This document shows, one piece after another, positions 8,788-17,677 of a stretch of 64,000 nucleotides of DNA. Position numbers and translations under genes: made by a program. Source of the DNA: JAQWRV01 sp045564915 (lineage in GTDB: Bacteria > Pseudomonadota > Alphaproteobacteria > Rhodospirillales > Rhodospirillaceae). Under the pieces are notes generated by a model, which was not told where the DNA came from, did no database searches, and saw only the letters and a program-made list of their open reading frames with translations. Location: the NCBI GenBank assembly GCA_045564915.1, contig JBJLGL010000001.1, forward strand, positions 1 through 64,000. The letters are read 5' to 3'. Every line of letters begins with the position of its first letter. The stretch's first letter is position 1.

Positions 8788-9747
8788 TTATTTACCAAGC
8801 CTCGCGGTATCTTTTTCATTCACATTCTTTGAAATAAAGTCAGCGACGATCTCAACCCAACGATCTGGCTGAGCCATAAACTCAAGCAGGTCTCCTTTAG
8901 AGAATTCGATTAACTTAAAGTCAGGCCGATACTTGGCTACCCGCTTATCCATAACTTGGACGGGATCCAGTGCGTCATACAATATTAGCCCAGGAACCTT
9001 TATAGCCATCAGATCTGGCAGCATATCGTAATGAAACGCTGCCCAATGGCCTATGTCGGGACCTTGAATATACGACGTAATAGTCACCCACGTCTTGGCA
9101 TCAAGAATGGCTTGGCTCTCAGGGGGGCTCTGGAGCTGGAAACGTCCGCTGAGGTGCGTACCATCAGCAACGGGTGTGCGGTCACTTCCCGGTGCTGCAA
9201 GATAGCGGTCTGCCTCTTCCTGGGTCATCTGGGCAGCGCCATGCATTACGATTGCTGCAACTCGGTCTGGATAGTTAGCCGCGAACGCGGCAGCTTCCTG
9301 CGCACCGGTATGGTGTCCCGCGATGACAACTTTGTCTAATCCAAGGTGATCGAAAACATGCACAAGATTGTCTGCATATTCACGGATGGTTGGTTGCTCA
9401 GGTGGTAGGTCGGATAATCCATAACCGGGCCTATCCAAGTTAATGGCTCTGATGCCCATTGCAGCGAATGCGTTCTGAATATCGGCAAACTGGATCATCG
9501 ACATAGGTGACTGATGTAACAGTACGATTGGATACTCTGTTTCTCTGGGTCCGACATCGCGATAGTGCACCTGGCCCATGGGCGTTGATGCGTAACCTTT
9601 ACCGCCCGACAAGTGATTCCAGCCGCGCCAATCGTCCTTAGATGTACCACGACCTAGCGGCTCTCCAGCTTGCGCGGAGAATGCAACTAGAACTACAACT
9701 GAGAATCCGAGCGCGGCCAAAGGCCGTAAGAATCTTGCAATTAACAT
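8788..9747 (-). CDS. Secreted alpha/beta-hydrolase-fold protein lacking canonical Ser and His
   Basis: The 319-residue protein has a Sec signal peptide (hydrophobic 8-24, AQA cleavage near 25-27). The hydrolase fold is clear: IVLLHQSP oxyanion-loop strand at about 74-81, LDRPGYGLSD at 104-113 and a nucleophile elbow at 144-148. The elbow reads GHHTG instead of G-x-S-x-G, and the position of the catalytic histidine near the C-terminus reads KGDLLEF (284-290) where GHF is usual. The acid region YDALDP (257-262) is present. It may be a non-hydrolytic member or use another mechanism. It is followed 65 bp later by the Tat-type flavoprotein. ATG 9747 has GGGAG upstream. Confidence 0.8.
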   Translation of the reverse strand: MLIARFLRPLAALGFSVVVLVAFSAQAGEPLGRGTSKDDWRGWNHLSGGKGYASTPMGQVHYRDVGPRETEYPIVLLHQSPMSMIQFADIQNAFAAMGIRAINLDRPGYGLSDLPPEQPTIREYADNLVHVFDHLGLDKVVIAGHHTGAQEAAAFAANYPDRVAAIVMHGAAQMTQEEADRYLAAPGSDRTPVADGTHLSGRFQLQSPPESQAILDAKTWVTITSYIQGPDIGHWAAFHYDMLPDLMAIKVPGLILYDALDPVQVMDKRVAKYRPDFKLIEFSKGDLLEFMAQPDRWVEIVADFISKNVNEKDTARLGK

Positions 9748-10237
9748 GGTCCTGCGACTCCCTGGGAATGAGATTAGTTGGGACTTATAGACGTCTTCAC
9801 CTTACCAGAAGATCCAATCTCTGCGAGCGGTCAATCCCTTACGTTCGAGCAACAGACATTTATGACCGCTAAAGCTCAGAATCTACTCTTCTCTATAAAA
9901 ATCAATACCTTAAGAAGACATAAAGTTAAGGTGAAGCAGAATGCGTTAGTTTACGTGAAACCCCACTCTTCAGGTTTACTTGTCCCGTTCATAAGACAAA
10001 GGTAACAAAATAAGCAGGATCTCACCATTTGCACGTCCTAACAACAGGATTCTTCCGGACAAGATAGAAAACACATGAGGTAACTAGGATTCTTGCTATC
10101 CTGGAATGGACACTCGCTCATTTCTGATCAAAGGACACAGGCATGTATGGTGTAGTTAAGCATACCTATCAATATATTGAGGTCAGAAAAGGATTCGGGA
10201 TCAATTTGCCGGGCAATTCACAATCGATATTGCAGGC
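9748..10237. other. 490-bp intergenic region, no gene recognised
   Basis: This gap lies between the hydrolase-fold gene start and the IclR gene stop. A 75-codon open frame at 9778-10005 on the plus strand has no ribosome binding site and no recognisable protein features. The part next to 9748 should carry the promoter of the hydrolase-flavoprotein unit and is a natural place for an IclR-type operator, but I see no convincing dyad. Confidence 0.4.
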
Positions 10238-11032
10238 TTATAGAGAAAGATTACTTGCAATTAAGTCAGCTAGATCACCCATGGGCTTGACATAACGTGA
10301 CTTAAGTTCCCCATAACTAACCGCAGAAGGAATATAACGCATAGCAAGCGCGCCTTGAAAGATACCATCACGTAGGATTGGGAAACCAAGGGCCTTTTCT
10401 AGACTGCCAGCGCGATGATGAACGCAAAAGCCTTCAGCACAAGTCTCGGCAATACGTCGCTTTACGCGATTAACATCAAGAGTACCTTGTTCAGTCTCAA
10501 GTAACCTTAGGTAGGTATCGCGTTCTGCTTCTAAAGCATAAGCTAGGAAAGCCATCCCACTTGCAGTATCGAAGACAGGTATGCGAAAGCCGAGACTATA
10601 TCGCTGAAGAGCTAAAGGACTAAGGTGATCAGTGTTATATCGAACAACCATGTCTAAGCCAGACGGAGTCGAAAGCACAAGAGGCCATGTCAAGGTATTA
10701 GCTGCTTTTGTAATATGAGAAATTGCTGATTCGGTCAGCACACTCCATCGATTATACCCATGAGAGAGGCGCGTAACCTGCTCGGTAACCTCATAGGTCT
10801 TTGATCCATCATGACGACGCACCATTCCAGATTCCATAAGCGTTTCTAGCAGGCGGACGACTGTTGCTCGCGGGAGATCCACCCTCCGAGCAACTTCAGA
10901 TGCACGCGTGGGACCATTAGCGCTTATCTCTGAAAGAACGCGTAGTCCGCGGAAGAGCGACCTATTTGTCCTAATGCCAGATTGAGGTTTAACTATTGCT
11001 GATGAATTGTCCAAGGTTTCTTGATCGCCCAT
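10238..11032 (-). CDS. IclR-family transcriptional regulator
   Basis: The 264-residue protein has an N-terminal winged helix-turn-helix (RASEVARRVDLPRATVVRLLETL) and a C-terminal GAF-like effector domain containing FRIPVFDTASGMAFLAY, an arrangement typical of IclR regulators. The open frame extends to 11089, but starting at ATG 11032 avoids overlap with the DctP gene, whose stop ends at 11049, leaving a 16-bp gap. Regulators of this family usually control catabolic genes in response to an aromatic or organic acid. Likely targets are the neighbouring DctP gene and the flavoprotein/hydrolase-fold unit, which is inference from position. Confidence 0.88.
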   Translation of the reverse strand: MGDQETLDNSSAIVKPQSGIRTNRSLFRGLRVLSEISANGPTRASEVARRVDLPRATVVRLLETLMESGMVRRHDGSKTYEVTEQVTRLSHGYNRWSVLTESAISHITKAANTLTWPLVLSTPSGLDMVVRYNTDHLSPLALQRYSLGFRIPVFDTASGMAFLAYALEAERDTYLRLLETEQGTLDVNRVKRRIAETCAEGFCVHHRAGSLEKALGFPILRDGIFQGALAMRYIPSAVSYGELKSRYVKPMGDLADLIASNLSL

Positions 11033-11048
11033 TACATTAATACAGCTC

Positions 11049-12053
11049 TTAATTATCGATGCCGCTATAAAGCGCTTTAGCATCATCAATTATGTCATAC
11101 AATGCAATTGCGGGCGCACCAATACGATCTAATAAAGTATTATGCGTTGTAGCGGTTATTTTTACCCACTTAGATCTCTGCTGATCTGAAAGATCATAAA
11201 CACTCGTACCAATTCTAGCAGGAAGATTTTCTAATTGATTCCGTGAATACGCTCGGCTTCGTGATCGAAAATCCTCAGTGTCTCCATAGGCTTCCATAAT
11301 CGTAATCTTGTTATTTGCACTCAGGGATTCAAACCAAGATGCATTAGCTAACATCATTCCAGTATCATAGCTGTGTTTAGTGAGGGTAAATACTTGCACT
11401 TCTTCCGCCAAGCCACCTGTAACAAATGCGTAGTCACTGGTAATACCACCCTCAATAAGACCAGTTTGAAGAGTAGTAACAATGTCTGTGTACGGCACAT
11501 AAATTGCATCTGCATCCAAGGCTTCCGCCATCATACGTGCAGCATCTGTAGGCGCTATTCGCAGCCTGACACCCTTTAATAGCAGGGGGTCCATATACGG
11601 CACTGGGCCATAGAAACCAAGCCAGCCACTATCAATCCAGTGCAGAAATACTAATCCACGAGCTTTAAACGCCTTTCGAAAATAATTCGGTAGCACCTGA
11701 TCGTAAATAAAATCCATCTGTTCCATTGAATCAAACAAGAATGGCAGCTGCAAGACCGCCAGTTCCGCCACTAGAGAGGTAGCCCCAGCCAGGGATGGTG
11801 CCGCCAATTGAAGGCGGCCACGCCGTAAAGCCTGCACCATTAATTCCTCGGAGCCCGCCTCGCCTCTGATCATCATCTTTAACTTTATTGGCGGTTCGGA
11901 CTTAGCGTCGACATTATCTACAAAAATTTCCCATTGCTTGTCTGTGATTGTACCTGGGAAAGTAATACCTGCGACTGCCACCTCTTGCGCACTAGCTAGA
12001 TGACTACACCAAATAAAGCTTATAGAGAGAAAAAACTGAACCACTTTCTTCAT
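11049..12053 (-). CDS. TRAP transporter DctP-type substrate-binding protein (orphan)
   Basis: The 334-residue periplasmic protein has a Sec signal (MKKVVQFFLSISFIWCSHLASAQ). The mature sequence carries DctP hallmarks: a binding-fold start, QLPFLFDSMEQ, the GVRLRIAPTDAARMMAEALDA stretch that contains the conserved carboxylate-binding arginine, and QTGLIEGGI. Such proteins deliver organic acids to a DctQM permease. No DctQ or DctM gene is adjacent; the nearest TRAP permease, at 32 kb, is TAXI-linked. It is transcribed ahead of the IclR gene with a 16-bp gap, so it may serve a distant permease or work with the regulator as a sensing pair. Start ATG 12053 begins the signal peptide. Confidence 0.85.
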   Translation of the reverse strand: MKKVVQFFLSISFIWCSHLASAQEVAVAGITFPGTITDKQWEIFVDNVDAKSEPPIKLKMMIRGEAGSEELMVQALRRGRLQLAAPSLAGATSLVAELAVLQLPFLFDSMEQMDFIYDQVLPNYFRKAFKARGLVFLHWIDSGWLGFYGPVPYMDPLLLKGVRLRIAPTDAARMMAEALDADAIYVPYTDIVTTLQTGLIEGGITSDYAFVTGGLAEEVQVFTLTKHSYDTGMMLANASWFESLSANNKITIMEAYGDTEDFRSRSRAYSRNQLENLPARIGTSVYDLSDQQRSKWVKITATTHNTLLDRIGAPAIALYDIIDDAKALYSGIDN

Positions 12054-12111
12054 AGATCATACTTTAGCCCGCGGTTATGCTGCACCCTACAATCAAAAAG
12101 GATGCACCAGC

Positions 12112-12876
12112 ATGTCTGCAAAACAGATTCTTATTCAATCATACCCAACATCCAAAGTCCCAAATTGGATAGAGCAATGTATAGATAGTGCACACACCTT
12201 GGCAAATTTAAAGGGTTGGGAATACCATGCTAAAGGTGACGAGATCTTTGATCTAGTCCCCCAGAAGATCCGGTCAAAATTGGGAAGCAAAAAAGTAATG
12301 CTTACTGACCTCGCACGGCTGCTATGGGCAAAGGAAATACTTCAGAACGAATCGTCTATTGGCCAAGTCATTTGGCTCGATGCTGACGTATTCGTTTTTT
12401 CTCCTGAACATATAAATATTAATGCCGAGACTCATTTTGCGGTTGGTCGTCAGAACTGGATCCAGGCCGGCAGTGGCCAAACGCTTAAGGTATATCGACA
12501 GGTGCACAATGCTATTCTTGTTCTGGGACATGATTTATGTGTCGCTGACTTTTTAATTTACTCCATAAGTAGGATGATAAACGAAATGACCCACGCCCCC
12601 TCACCCCAAATATTTGGGCCAAAGTTACTAACTGCTCTGCACAATATTGTAGGCTTTGATGTCATCGAAAGCGTGGGTATGGCCAGCCCACTTGTGCTGC
12701 AAGACATAGCAAGAGGCGGAGGTAAGGCATTGAGTGCATTAAGTCGCACAGGAACGCCCCCCTTAGGCGCCCTCAATCTTTGCAGTTCTTATCAAGAAAA
12801 GACTGTGGACGATATCTTAGTTAATAATTCATTGTTCACACGCGCAATAAAGCGGCTTAATAGATATGGTTTGTAA
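12112..12876 (+). CDS. Putative GT-A-type glycosyltransferase with a DxD motif
   Basis: I do not recognise the exact family. The 254-residue protein has no signal peptide. An N-terminal strand (KQILIQSYPTSKVPNWI) is followed by KVMLTDLARLLWAKEIL and IWLDADVFVF, with a D-x-D pair at residues 90 and 92. That layout, with helices preceding an LDADV strand, is typical of GT-A glycosyltransferases of the capsular or Gly_transf_sug type, where DxD binds a metal-nucleotide sugar. There is no sugar-nucleotide gene nearby. It is divergent from the DctP gene (58-bp gap) and appears monocistronic. The glycosyltransferase call is inference from the motif. Confidence 0.55.
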   Translation: MSAKQILIQSYPTSKVPNWIEQCIDSAHTLANLKGWEYHAKGDEIFDLVPQKIRSKLGSKKVMLTDLARLLWAKEILQNESSIGQVIWLDADVFVFSPEHININAETHFAVGRQNWIQAGSGQTLKVYRQVHNAILVLGHDLCVADFLIYSISRMINEMTHAPSPQIFGPKLLTALHNIVGFDVIESVGMASPLVLQDIARGGGKALSALSRTGTPPLGALNLCSSYQEKTVDDILVNNSLFTRAIKRLNRYGL

Positions 12877-13041
12877 TTTGGGCAATATTTATATTAATTT
12901 TTGGCAGCTCTTCCCCACTTAAGTGATAATAAAATTGTAAGAGCAAACAAACTCAATACAACAAGCAAAGCAAATAGATGACGATTGCGCAATTGCATTG
13001 GGCGTTGCAAGATAGCTGCTAGAAAAGAGGGGATTCGGCAC

Positions 13042-13797
13042 ATGACTAAGATTATTATCTCGATAGCACTTAGTTTCGTATTCATGGTGTCAAATGCGAT
13101 TGCAGATGGTTTTGACGAAGATCTTTTTGAAGTGTGGCTAGACATGCGAACGGGTGGAGGTAAGACGAGTGTCTTCTGGTATTCAGAAGGCCTTGTGAGA
13201 ACATTCCCAGGTGGACAGACCACAGCACGGATGATCGGATTCGACACGAGCCATTTGCTTCGAGATTCAGACAACCCCAATAAGGCAATTCAACTCTCAA
13301 GAAAGATATTTTACTTCTTTGATCCTGTTACTGGCATACGTTTAGACCGAGTGCCGATTGCCTATCCTCACCAAGTCAAAACTTATGAGCTCGACGGCGA
13401 TGATATAATTTACACAGTGGAATCCAACAATGGACGCTCTGTTTATACACTAGACCCTATCCGTAATTACTCGGCAAAGAAGATCGACGGTGTTACCTGG
13501 TTTAATTACCCTGTATTCATAGAACGCGGTACAGGAAAATTTGAAAATTCAGACTTCTACGTTCACCCTGGCACGAATCTAACGGAACAAGAACGATACC
13601 AACATGTTTGGGTTTCCTATGGTGTGGGTCCCATTATGTCCAGTGCTGTAGCATGGCGATATTCTAGCTTTGATGCCATGCCAGAGAAAATAACTAAGAT
13701 AGTACGTGAAGAATCACCCTTATGGATGAAGCCTCCCGCTAGCATGGAAGAGATAGAAGAGCTGCGGTACAAAAGTCAAACAGAAAAGAAAAATTAG
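13042..13797 (+). CDS. Exported DUF1838-like protein
   Basis: The 251-residue protein begins with a Sec signal (MTKIIISIALSFVFMVSNAIADG). The remainder looks beta-rich and includes YQHVWVSYGVGPIMSS and a C-terminal PLWMKPPASMEEIEEL segment, which resemble my recollection of DUF1838 proteins; no biochemical function is established for that family. The open frame begins at 12985, but ATG 13042 follows an AGAGGGGA ribosome binding site and starts exactly at the signal peptide. The VOC gene starts 5 bp after its stop, so they form a tight two-gene operon, suggesting action in one pathway, possibly on an oxidised lipid or aromatic compound. That last point is speculative. Confidence 0.6.
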   Translation: MTKIIISIALSFVFMVSNAIADGFDEDLFEVWLDMRTGGGKTSVFWYSEGLVRTFPGGQTTARMIGFDTSHLLRDSDNPNKAIQLSRKIFYFFDPVTGIRLDRVPIAYPHQVKTYELDGDDIIYTVESNNGRSVYTLDPIRNYSAKKIDGVTWFNYPVFIERGTGKFENSDFYVHPGTNLTEQERYQHVWVSYGVGPIMSSAVAWRYSSFDAMPEKITKIVREESPLWMKPPASMEEIEELRYKSQTEKKN

Positions 13798-13802
13798 ACA
13801 TT

Positions 13803-14222
13803 ATGAAATATCTTCATACCATGGTTCGAGTTACAAACCTCGATGCCTCAATAGACTTTTATTGCAATAATCTGGGCCTAAAGGAATTGCGACGTTATGA
13901 TAATGAGAAGGGCCGCTTCACCCTAGTTTTCCTAGCTGCGCCAGGGAATGAAGATGCTTGCGTTGAACTAACATATAATTGGGATCCAGAGGCTTATTCA
14001 GGCGGCCGGAATTTTGGTCATTTGGCCTACGAGGTCGACAATATTTATACTACCTGCCAAGGCCTTCTAGATAAGGGCGTTATCATAAATCGACCTCCAC
14101 GCGATGGTTACATGGCATTTGTTAGATCACCCGATCAAATTTCAATTGAACTGCTCCAGAAGGGTGAAGCTCTGCCCCCAGAAGAACCGTGGGTATCTAT
14201 GGAGAATGTTGGAGATTGGTAA
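13803..14222 (+). CDS. gloA: VOC-family lyase, glyoxalase I-like
   Basis: The 139-residue cytoplasmic protein consists of two beta-alpha-beta-beta-beta modules. Candidate metal ligands sit where glyoxalase I has them: His5, Glu55, His73 and Glu116. The N-terminal FYCNNLGL and VFLA segments match lactoylglutathione lyases, which isomerise the hemithioacetal of methylglyoxal and glutathione. The operon partner, a DUF1838-like secreted protein 5 bp upstream, is unusual for a housekeeping gloA, so a different VOC substrate is possible. Family confidence is high and substrate confidence moderate. Confidence 0.8.
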   Translation: MKYLHTMVRVTNLDASIDFYCNNLGLKELRRYDNEKGRFTLVFLAAPGNEDACVELTYNWDPEAYSGGRNFGHLAYEVDNIYTTCQGLLDKGVIINRPPRDGYMAFVRSPDQISIELLQKGEALPPEEPWVSMENVGDW

Positions 14223-14361
14223 TCCCCTCTATAAGGATGCTACTACAACCTTAATTAGCACAAATAGTATGTGGGGACTCTGGTAATATCTTGATTGCTT
14301 GGTTATTTACTGGCTGCAAGCTAGTTTACAGTAATCCTAACAGACAGTTTGGGATAGCCAA

Positions 14362-14880
14362 ATGGACCTTAAAGATCATATTCGAAGCATCCCGGACTTT
14401 CCGAAACCAGGGATAAATTTCTTTGATATATCTCCGCTCCTCAGTCACCCAGAAGCCTGGAGAACGGCTATCGATCTAATTGCTGAGGAAATCGCCAGCT
14501 ATCAACCAGAACTTATTGCTGGTATTGATGCTCGGGGATTCCTGATCGCAGGCCCACTTGCCATAGCGTTGGGATGTGGGACCATGATGATCCGCAAATC
14601 TGGCAAGCTGCCAGGGCAAGTTCTTTCATATTCTTACGACTTAGAATACGGCGCGGACACCATAGAAATTCAGCACGACGCGATAAGAAAGGAGCAGAGG
14701 GTCGTCATTGTTGACGACCTCCTAGCCACAGGCGGAACACTTGAGGCCGCCATTACATTGTTGCGAAATTCTGGTGCAGACGTCAGAGCTGCAGCCTGTC
14801 TGATTGAGCTAACTTTTCTAAAAGGACGAGAACGACTGGACCTTCCCTGCCATACACTGATCCAGTATGAGAGTGAATAA
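14362..14880 (+). CDS. apt: Adenine phosphoribosyltransferase
   Basis: The 172-residue enzyme salvages adenine to AMP using PRPP. The PRPP-binding signature VVIVDDLLATGGT lies at 114-126, and IPDFPKPGI near the N-terminus is the conserved APRT opening. The length matches bacterial APRTs. It stands alone between the VOC gene and the convergent rpe gene. Confidence 0.95.
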   Translation: MDLKDHIRSIPDFPKPGINFFDISPLLSHPEAWRTAIDLIAEEIASYQPELIAGIDARGFLIAGPLAIALGCGTMMIRKSGKLPGQVLSYSYDLEYGADTIEIQHDAIRKEQRVVIVDDLLATGGTLEAAITLLRNSGADVRAAACLIELTFLKGRERLDLPCHTLIQYESE

Positions 14881-14917
14881 GCGTACATTGAAAAAAAGTA
14901 ACGTAAAAGGCTGGATT

Positions 14918-15559
14918 CTATCCCCGCAGCGCGGCAATATTTTGCGCATAGTCATCTGAACCAAAAACAGCACTTCCGGCAACTAAAACGTCTGCACCAG
15001 CCGAAACACAACGTTTCGCAGTTTCTGGATTAACACCCCCATCTACCTCTAACTCAATAGATGTTCCAGCAATCATACGTTTAATGGTTTCTATCTTTGG
15101 TAACTGAGATTCGATAAAAGATTGGCCACCGAAACCCGGGTTTACCGTCATCACTAGAATAAGATCAACATTATCTAAGATATAGGCTATGCACTCAGGT
15201 AGTGTCGCTGGATTTAGCGAAATACCTGCTTTCAAGCCAAGACTACGAATGGTCTGCAGCGAACGATCAAGATGGTGTCCCACCTCAGCATGAACCGTAA
15301 TAATGTCAGCCCCTGCTTCTGCAAAGTCCTCTATAAATGGGTCTACTGGATCGATCATGAGATGTACGTCTAAAGGCTTTGACGTATGCGGCCTAAGCGC
15401 TTTGACAACCGCTGGGCCGATAGTCAAGTTTGGTACAAAGTGTCCGTCCATCACATCAATATGAATATAGTCTGCCCCAGCTGCGTCAATAGCACGCACC
15501 TCTTCGCCGAGACGACCAAAGTCGGCGGATAAAATGGAGGGAGCAATTTTTACTGGCAT
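14918..15559 (-). CDS. rpe: Ribulose-phosphate 3-epimerase
   Basis: The 213-residue TIM-barrel enzyme interconverts ribulose-5-phosphate and xylulose-5-phosphate. Signatures are IAPSILSADFGRLGEEV at the N-terminus, YIHIDVMDGHFVPN with metal-binding His and Asp, LDVHLMI, MTVNPGFGGQ for phosphate binding, and EVDGGVN. It lies 27 bp downstream of tkt on the same strand, so the two non-oxidative pentose phosphate genes form an operon. Length is normal. Confidence 0.95.
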   Translation of the reverse strand: MPVKIAPSILSADFGRLGEEVRAIDAAGADYIHIDVMDGHFVPNLTIGPAVVKALRPHTSKPLDVHLMIDPVDPFIEDFAEAGADIITVHAEVGHHLDRSLQTIRSLGLKAGISLNPATLPECIAYILDNVDLILVMTVNPGFGGQSFIESQLPKIETIKRMIAGTSIELEVDGGVNPETAKRCVSAGADVLVAGSAVFGSDDYAQNIAALRG

Positions 15560-15586
15560 ATGGTCGCCTTCCTTTACAGACCTTCT

Positions 15587-17575
15587 CTAAATCTTTTCCA
15601 TGATAAGTGCAGCCACAGCCTCCGCCGTTATTCCAAAATGCTCAAACAAATCACCGGCTGGTGCAGAGGCCCCAAATGAAGTCATTCCCACAATACCGCC
15701 ATTATTACCAATGTATCGCTCCCAGCCAAATGTAGAAGCCGCTTCTACTGCCACACACGGCCCAGAGCCAAGTACACCAGCTCTATATGCTTCATCTTGC
15801 TCGTCAAATAATTCGCAACATGGCATAGATACTACCACGGCTGAAACTCCGCTCTCTTTCAATATCGATTGAGCCTCGAGGGCAAGTGCAACCTCTGATC
15901 CTGTTGCTAATATCGTTGCCTGCCGCTCACCATGACCTTTCGAGAGTATATAGGCCCCCTTTGCACATAAATTTTCAGTCGCATCGCTAGGCCTCACAGT
16001 TGGCAGCGCCTGCCGGGTCAAAGCTAAAACTGTCGGCCGGTTCTCTTGCGAAATAGCTAGCGCCCAGCACTCTGCGGTTTCCGCAAGGTCTGCTGGCCGC
16101 ATGACCAAAACATTCGGCATCGCCCGGAGGCTCGCCAGATGCTCGATAGGCTGATGAGTTGGGCCATCTTCACCCAGACCGATGGAATCATGAGTCATCA
16201 CGTAAATAACTCGCTGCCCCATTAGCCCGGCTAGGCGAATGGAGGGTCGACAGTAATCTGTAAATACAAGGAAGGTGCCACCATACGGTATGAACCCACC
16301 ATGAAGGGCAATACCATTCATAGCGGCTGCCATACCATGCTCTCGCACACCCCAGTATACATAGCGGCCTGAGAAGTCTTCCGCTGAAATCGGATCCATA
16401 CCGCTAACTTTGGTATTATTTGATCCAGTAAGATCAGCTGAACCGCCTATCAGGTTTGGGATCACTTTAGTAAGCTCTCCCAAAACTACCTCAGATGCTT
16501 TACGCGTTGCCATTTTAGGAGAATCAGAAATAGCTTTCTTCTTTATGCCTGCAATCGCATCCTGCCAATCATCTGGCAATGCGCCTTCAATGGCACTTAC
16601 AAATTCTAGACGCCTATCCTGAGTTAACGCACCCACACGCAAAGTCCAATCTACATGGTCTCTCGAACCTCTTTGCCCAACTGCGCGCCAATCTGAAAGA
16701 ATAGGTTCGGGTAGGTCAAAAGGCGCGTACGGCCATCCTAGTGCCTGGCGCATGCCTAAAATCTCTTCTTCACCAAGTGGAGCACCATGGGTACTAGATG
16801 TTCCGGCCTTGGTCGGTGCACCGAAACCAATTTGTGTGCGACAAGCAATCAGCGATGGCTTGTCTGATTCTTTAGCCGCGGTGATAGCTACAGCTACAGC
16901 AGCAGGATCGTGACCATCAATAGCTACTGTATCCCATCCACTCGATTCAAACCGAGAAATCTGGTCATCAGACACCGAAAGGTCGGTCGGGCCATCGATA
17001 CTAATATTATTATCGTCAAAGAATACGATCAATTTTCCTAGTTTTAAATGACCTGCAAGAGAAATGGCTTCATGACTAACACCTTCCATCAAACAGCCAT
17101 CACCAGCAATTACATAGGTGTAGTGATCGACGATATCAGAACTGAAACGAGCGGCGAGCATTCTTTCAGCCATGGCCATACCAACGGCATTCGCCAGTCC
17201 TTGTCCAAGCGGACCGGTTGTCGTCTCAGCCGCTGAAACGTGACCAAATTCAGGATGACCGGCCGTATTACTACCAAGCTGGCGAAAGTCTTTTATCTGT
17301 TCGATGGGCATATCTTTGTAGCCCGTTAGGTACATAAGGCTATAAAGCAGCATGGACCCATGGCCCGCTGACAAAACAAATCTATCTCGGTCTGGCCAGC
17401 GTGGGTCTTCGGCATCAAACTTGAGAAATTTCGTAAATAACACCGTTGCTACGTCGGCCATACCCATAGGCATGCCTGGGTGGCCTGATTTAGCATTTTG
17501 GACTGCATCAGCGGATAAGAACCTTATGGCATTTGCCAAGTCACTATGGGTCACGGTAGGGGAAAAATCGGTCAT
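15587..17575 (-). CDS. tkt: Transketolase
   Basis: The 662-residue thiamine diphosphate enzyme transfers two-carbon units in the pentose phosphate (or Calvin) pathway. The N-terminal domain has AGHGSMLLYSLMYLTGY and the ThDP/Mg motif starting at GDG 158-160 and ending in DDNNISIDG. The middle domain carries GVREHGMAAAMNG with the catalytic glutamate and FTDYCRPSIRLAGLM. Length and domain order are normal. It is transcribed ahead of rpe. No RuBisCO or phosphoribulokinase is in the window, so there is no reason to assign it to carbon fixation. Confidence 0.96.
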   Translation of the reverse strand: MTDFSPTVTHSDLANAIRFLSADAVQNAKSGHPGMPMGMADVATVLFTKFLKFDAEDPRWPDRDRFVLSAGHGSMLLYSLMYLTGYKDMPIEQIKDFRQLGSNTAGHPEFGHVSAAETTTGPLGQGLANAVGMAMAERMLAARFSSDIVDHYTYVIAGDGCLMEGVSHEAISLAGHLKLGKLIVFFDDNNISIDGPTDLSVSDDQISRFESSGWDTVAIDGHDPAAVAVAITAAKESDKPSLIACRTQIGFGAPTKAGTSSTHGAPLGEEEILGMRQALGWPYAPFDLPEPILSDWRAVGQRGSRDHVDWTLRVGALTQDRRLEFVSAIEGALPDDWQDAIAGIKKKAISDSPKMATRKASEVVLGELTKVIPNLIGGSADLTGSNNTKVSGMDPISAEDFSGRYVYWGVREHGMAAAMNGIALHGGFIPYGGTFLVFTDYCRPSIRLAGLMGQRVIYVMTHDSIGLGEDGPTHQPIEHLASLRAMPNVLVMRPADLAETAECWALAISQENRPTVLALTRQALPTVRPSDATENLCAKGAYILSKGHGERQATILATGSEVALALEAQSILKESGVSAVVVSMPCCELFDEQDEAYRAGVLGSGPCVAVEAASTFGWERYIGNNGGIVGMTSFGASAPAGDLFEHFGITAEAVAALIMEKI

Positions 17576-17677
17576 GAAAATCTAATCTAATTAGCTTTCT
17601 GAAGAACTGCATTATTGCCAAGGGTTTTGGCCGAGCAAGCGATGGATTGCAAGGCCTTAACTGCAAATATAATGAGT

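Noticed and set aside
9778..10005. 75-codon plus-strand open frame in the 490-bp gap
   Set aside because: No ribosome binding site, no recognisable composition or motif, and it occupies the expected promoter region of the hydrolase-fold gene.
12894..12998. 34-aa hydrophobic minus-strand peptide (small membrane-protein-like)
   Set aside because: It looks like a single transmembrane helix, but it has no ribosome binding site and the T-rich DNA there favours hydrophobic codons by chance. A real small protein is possible but not supported.
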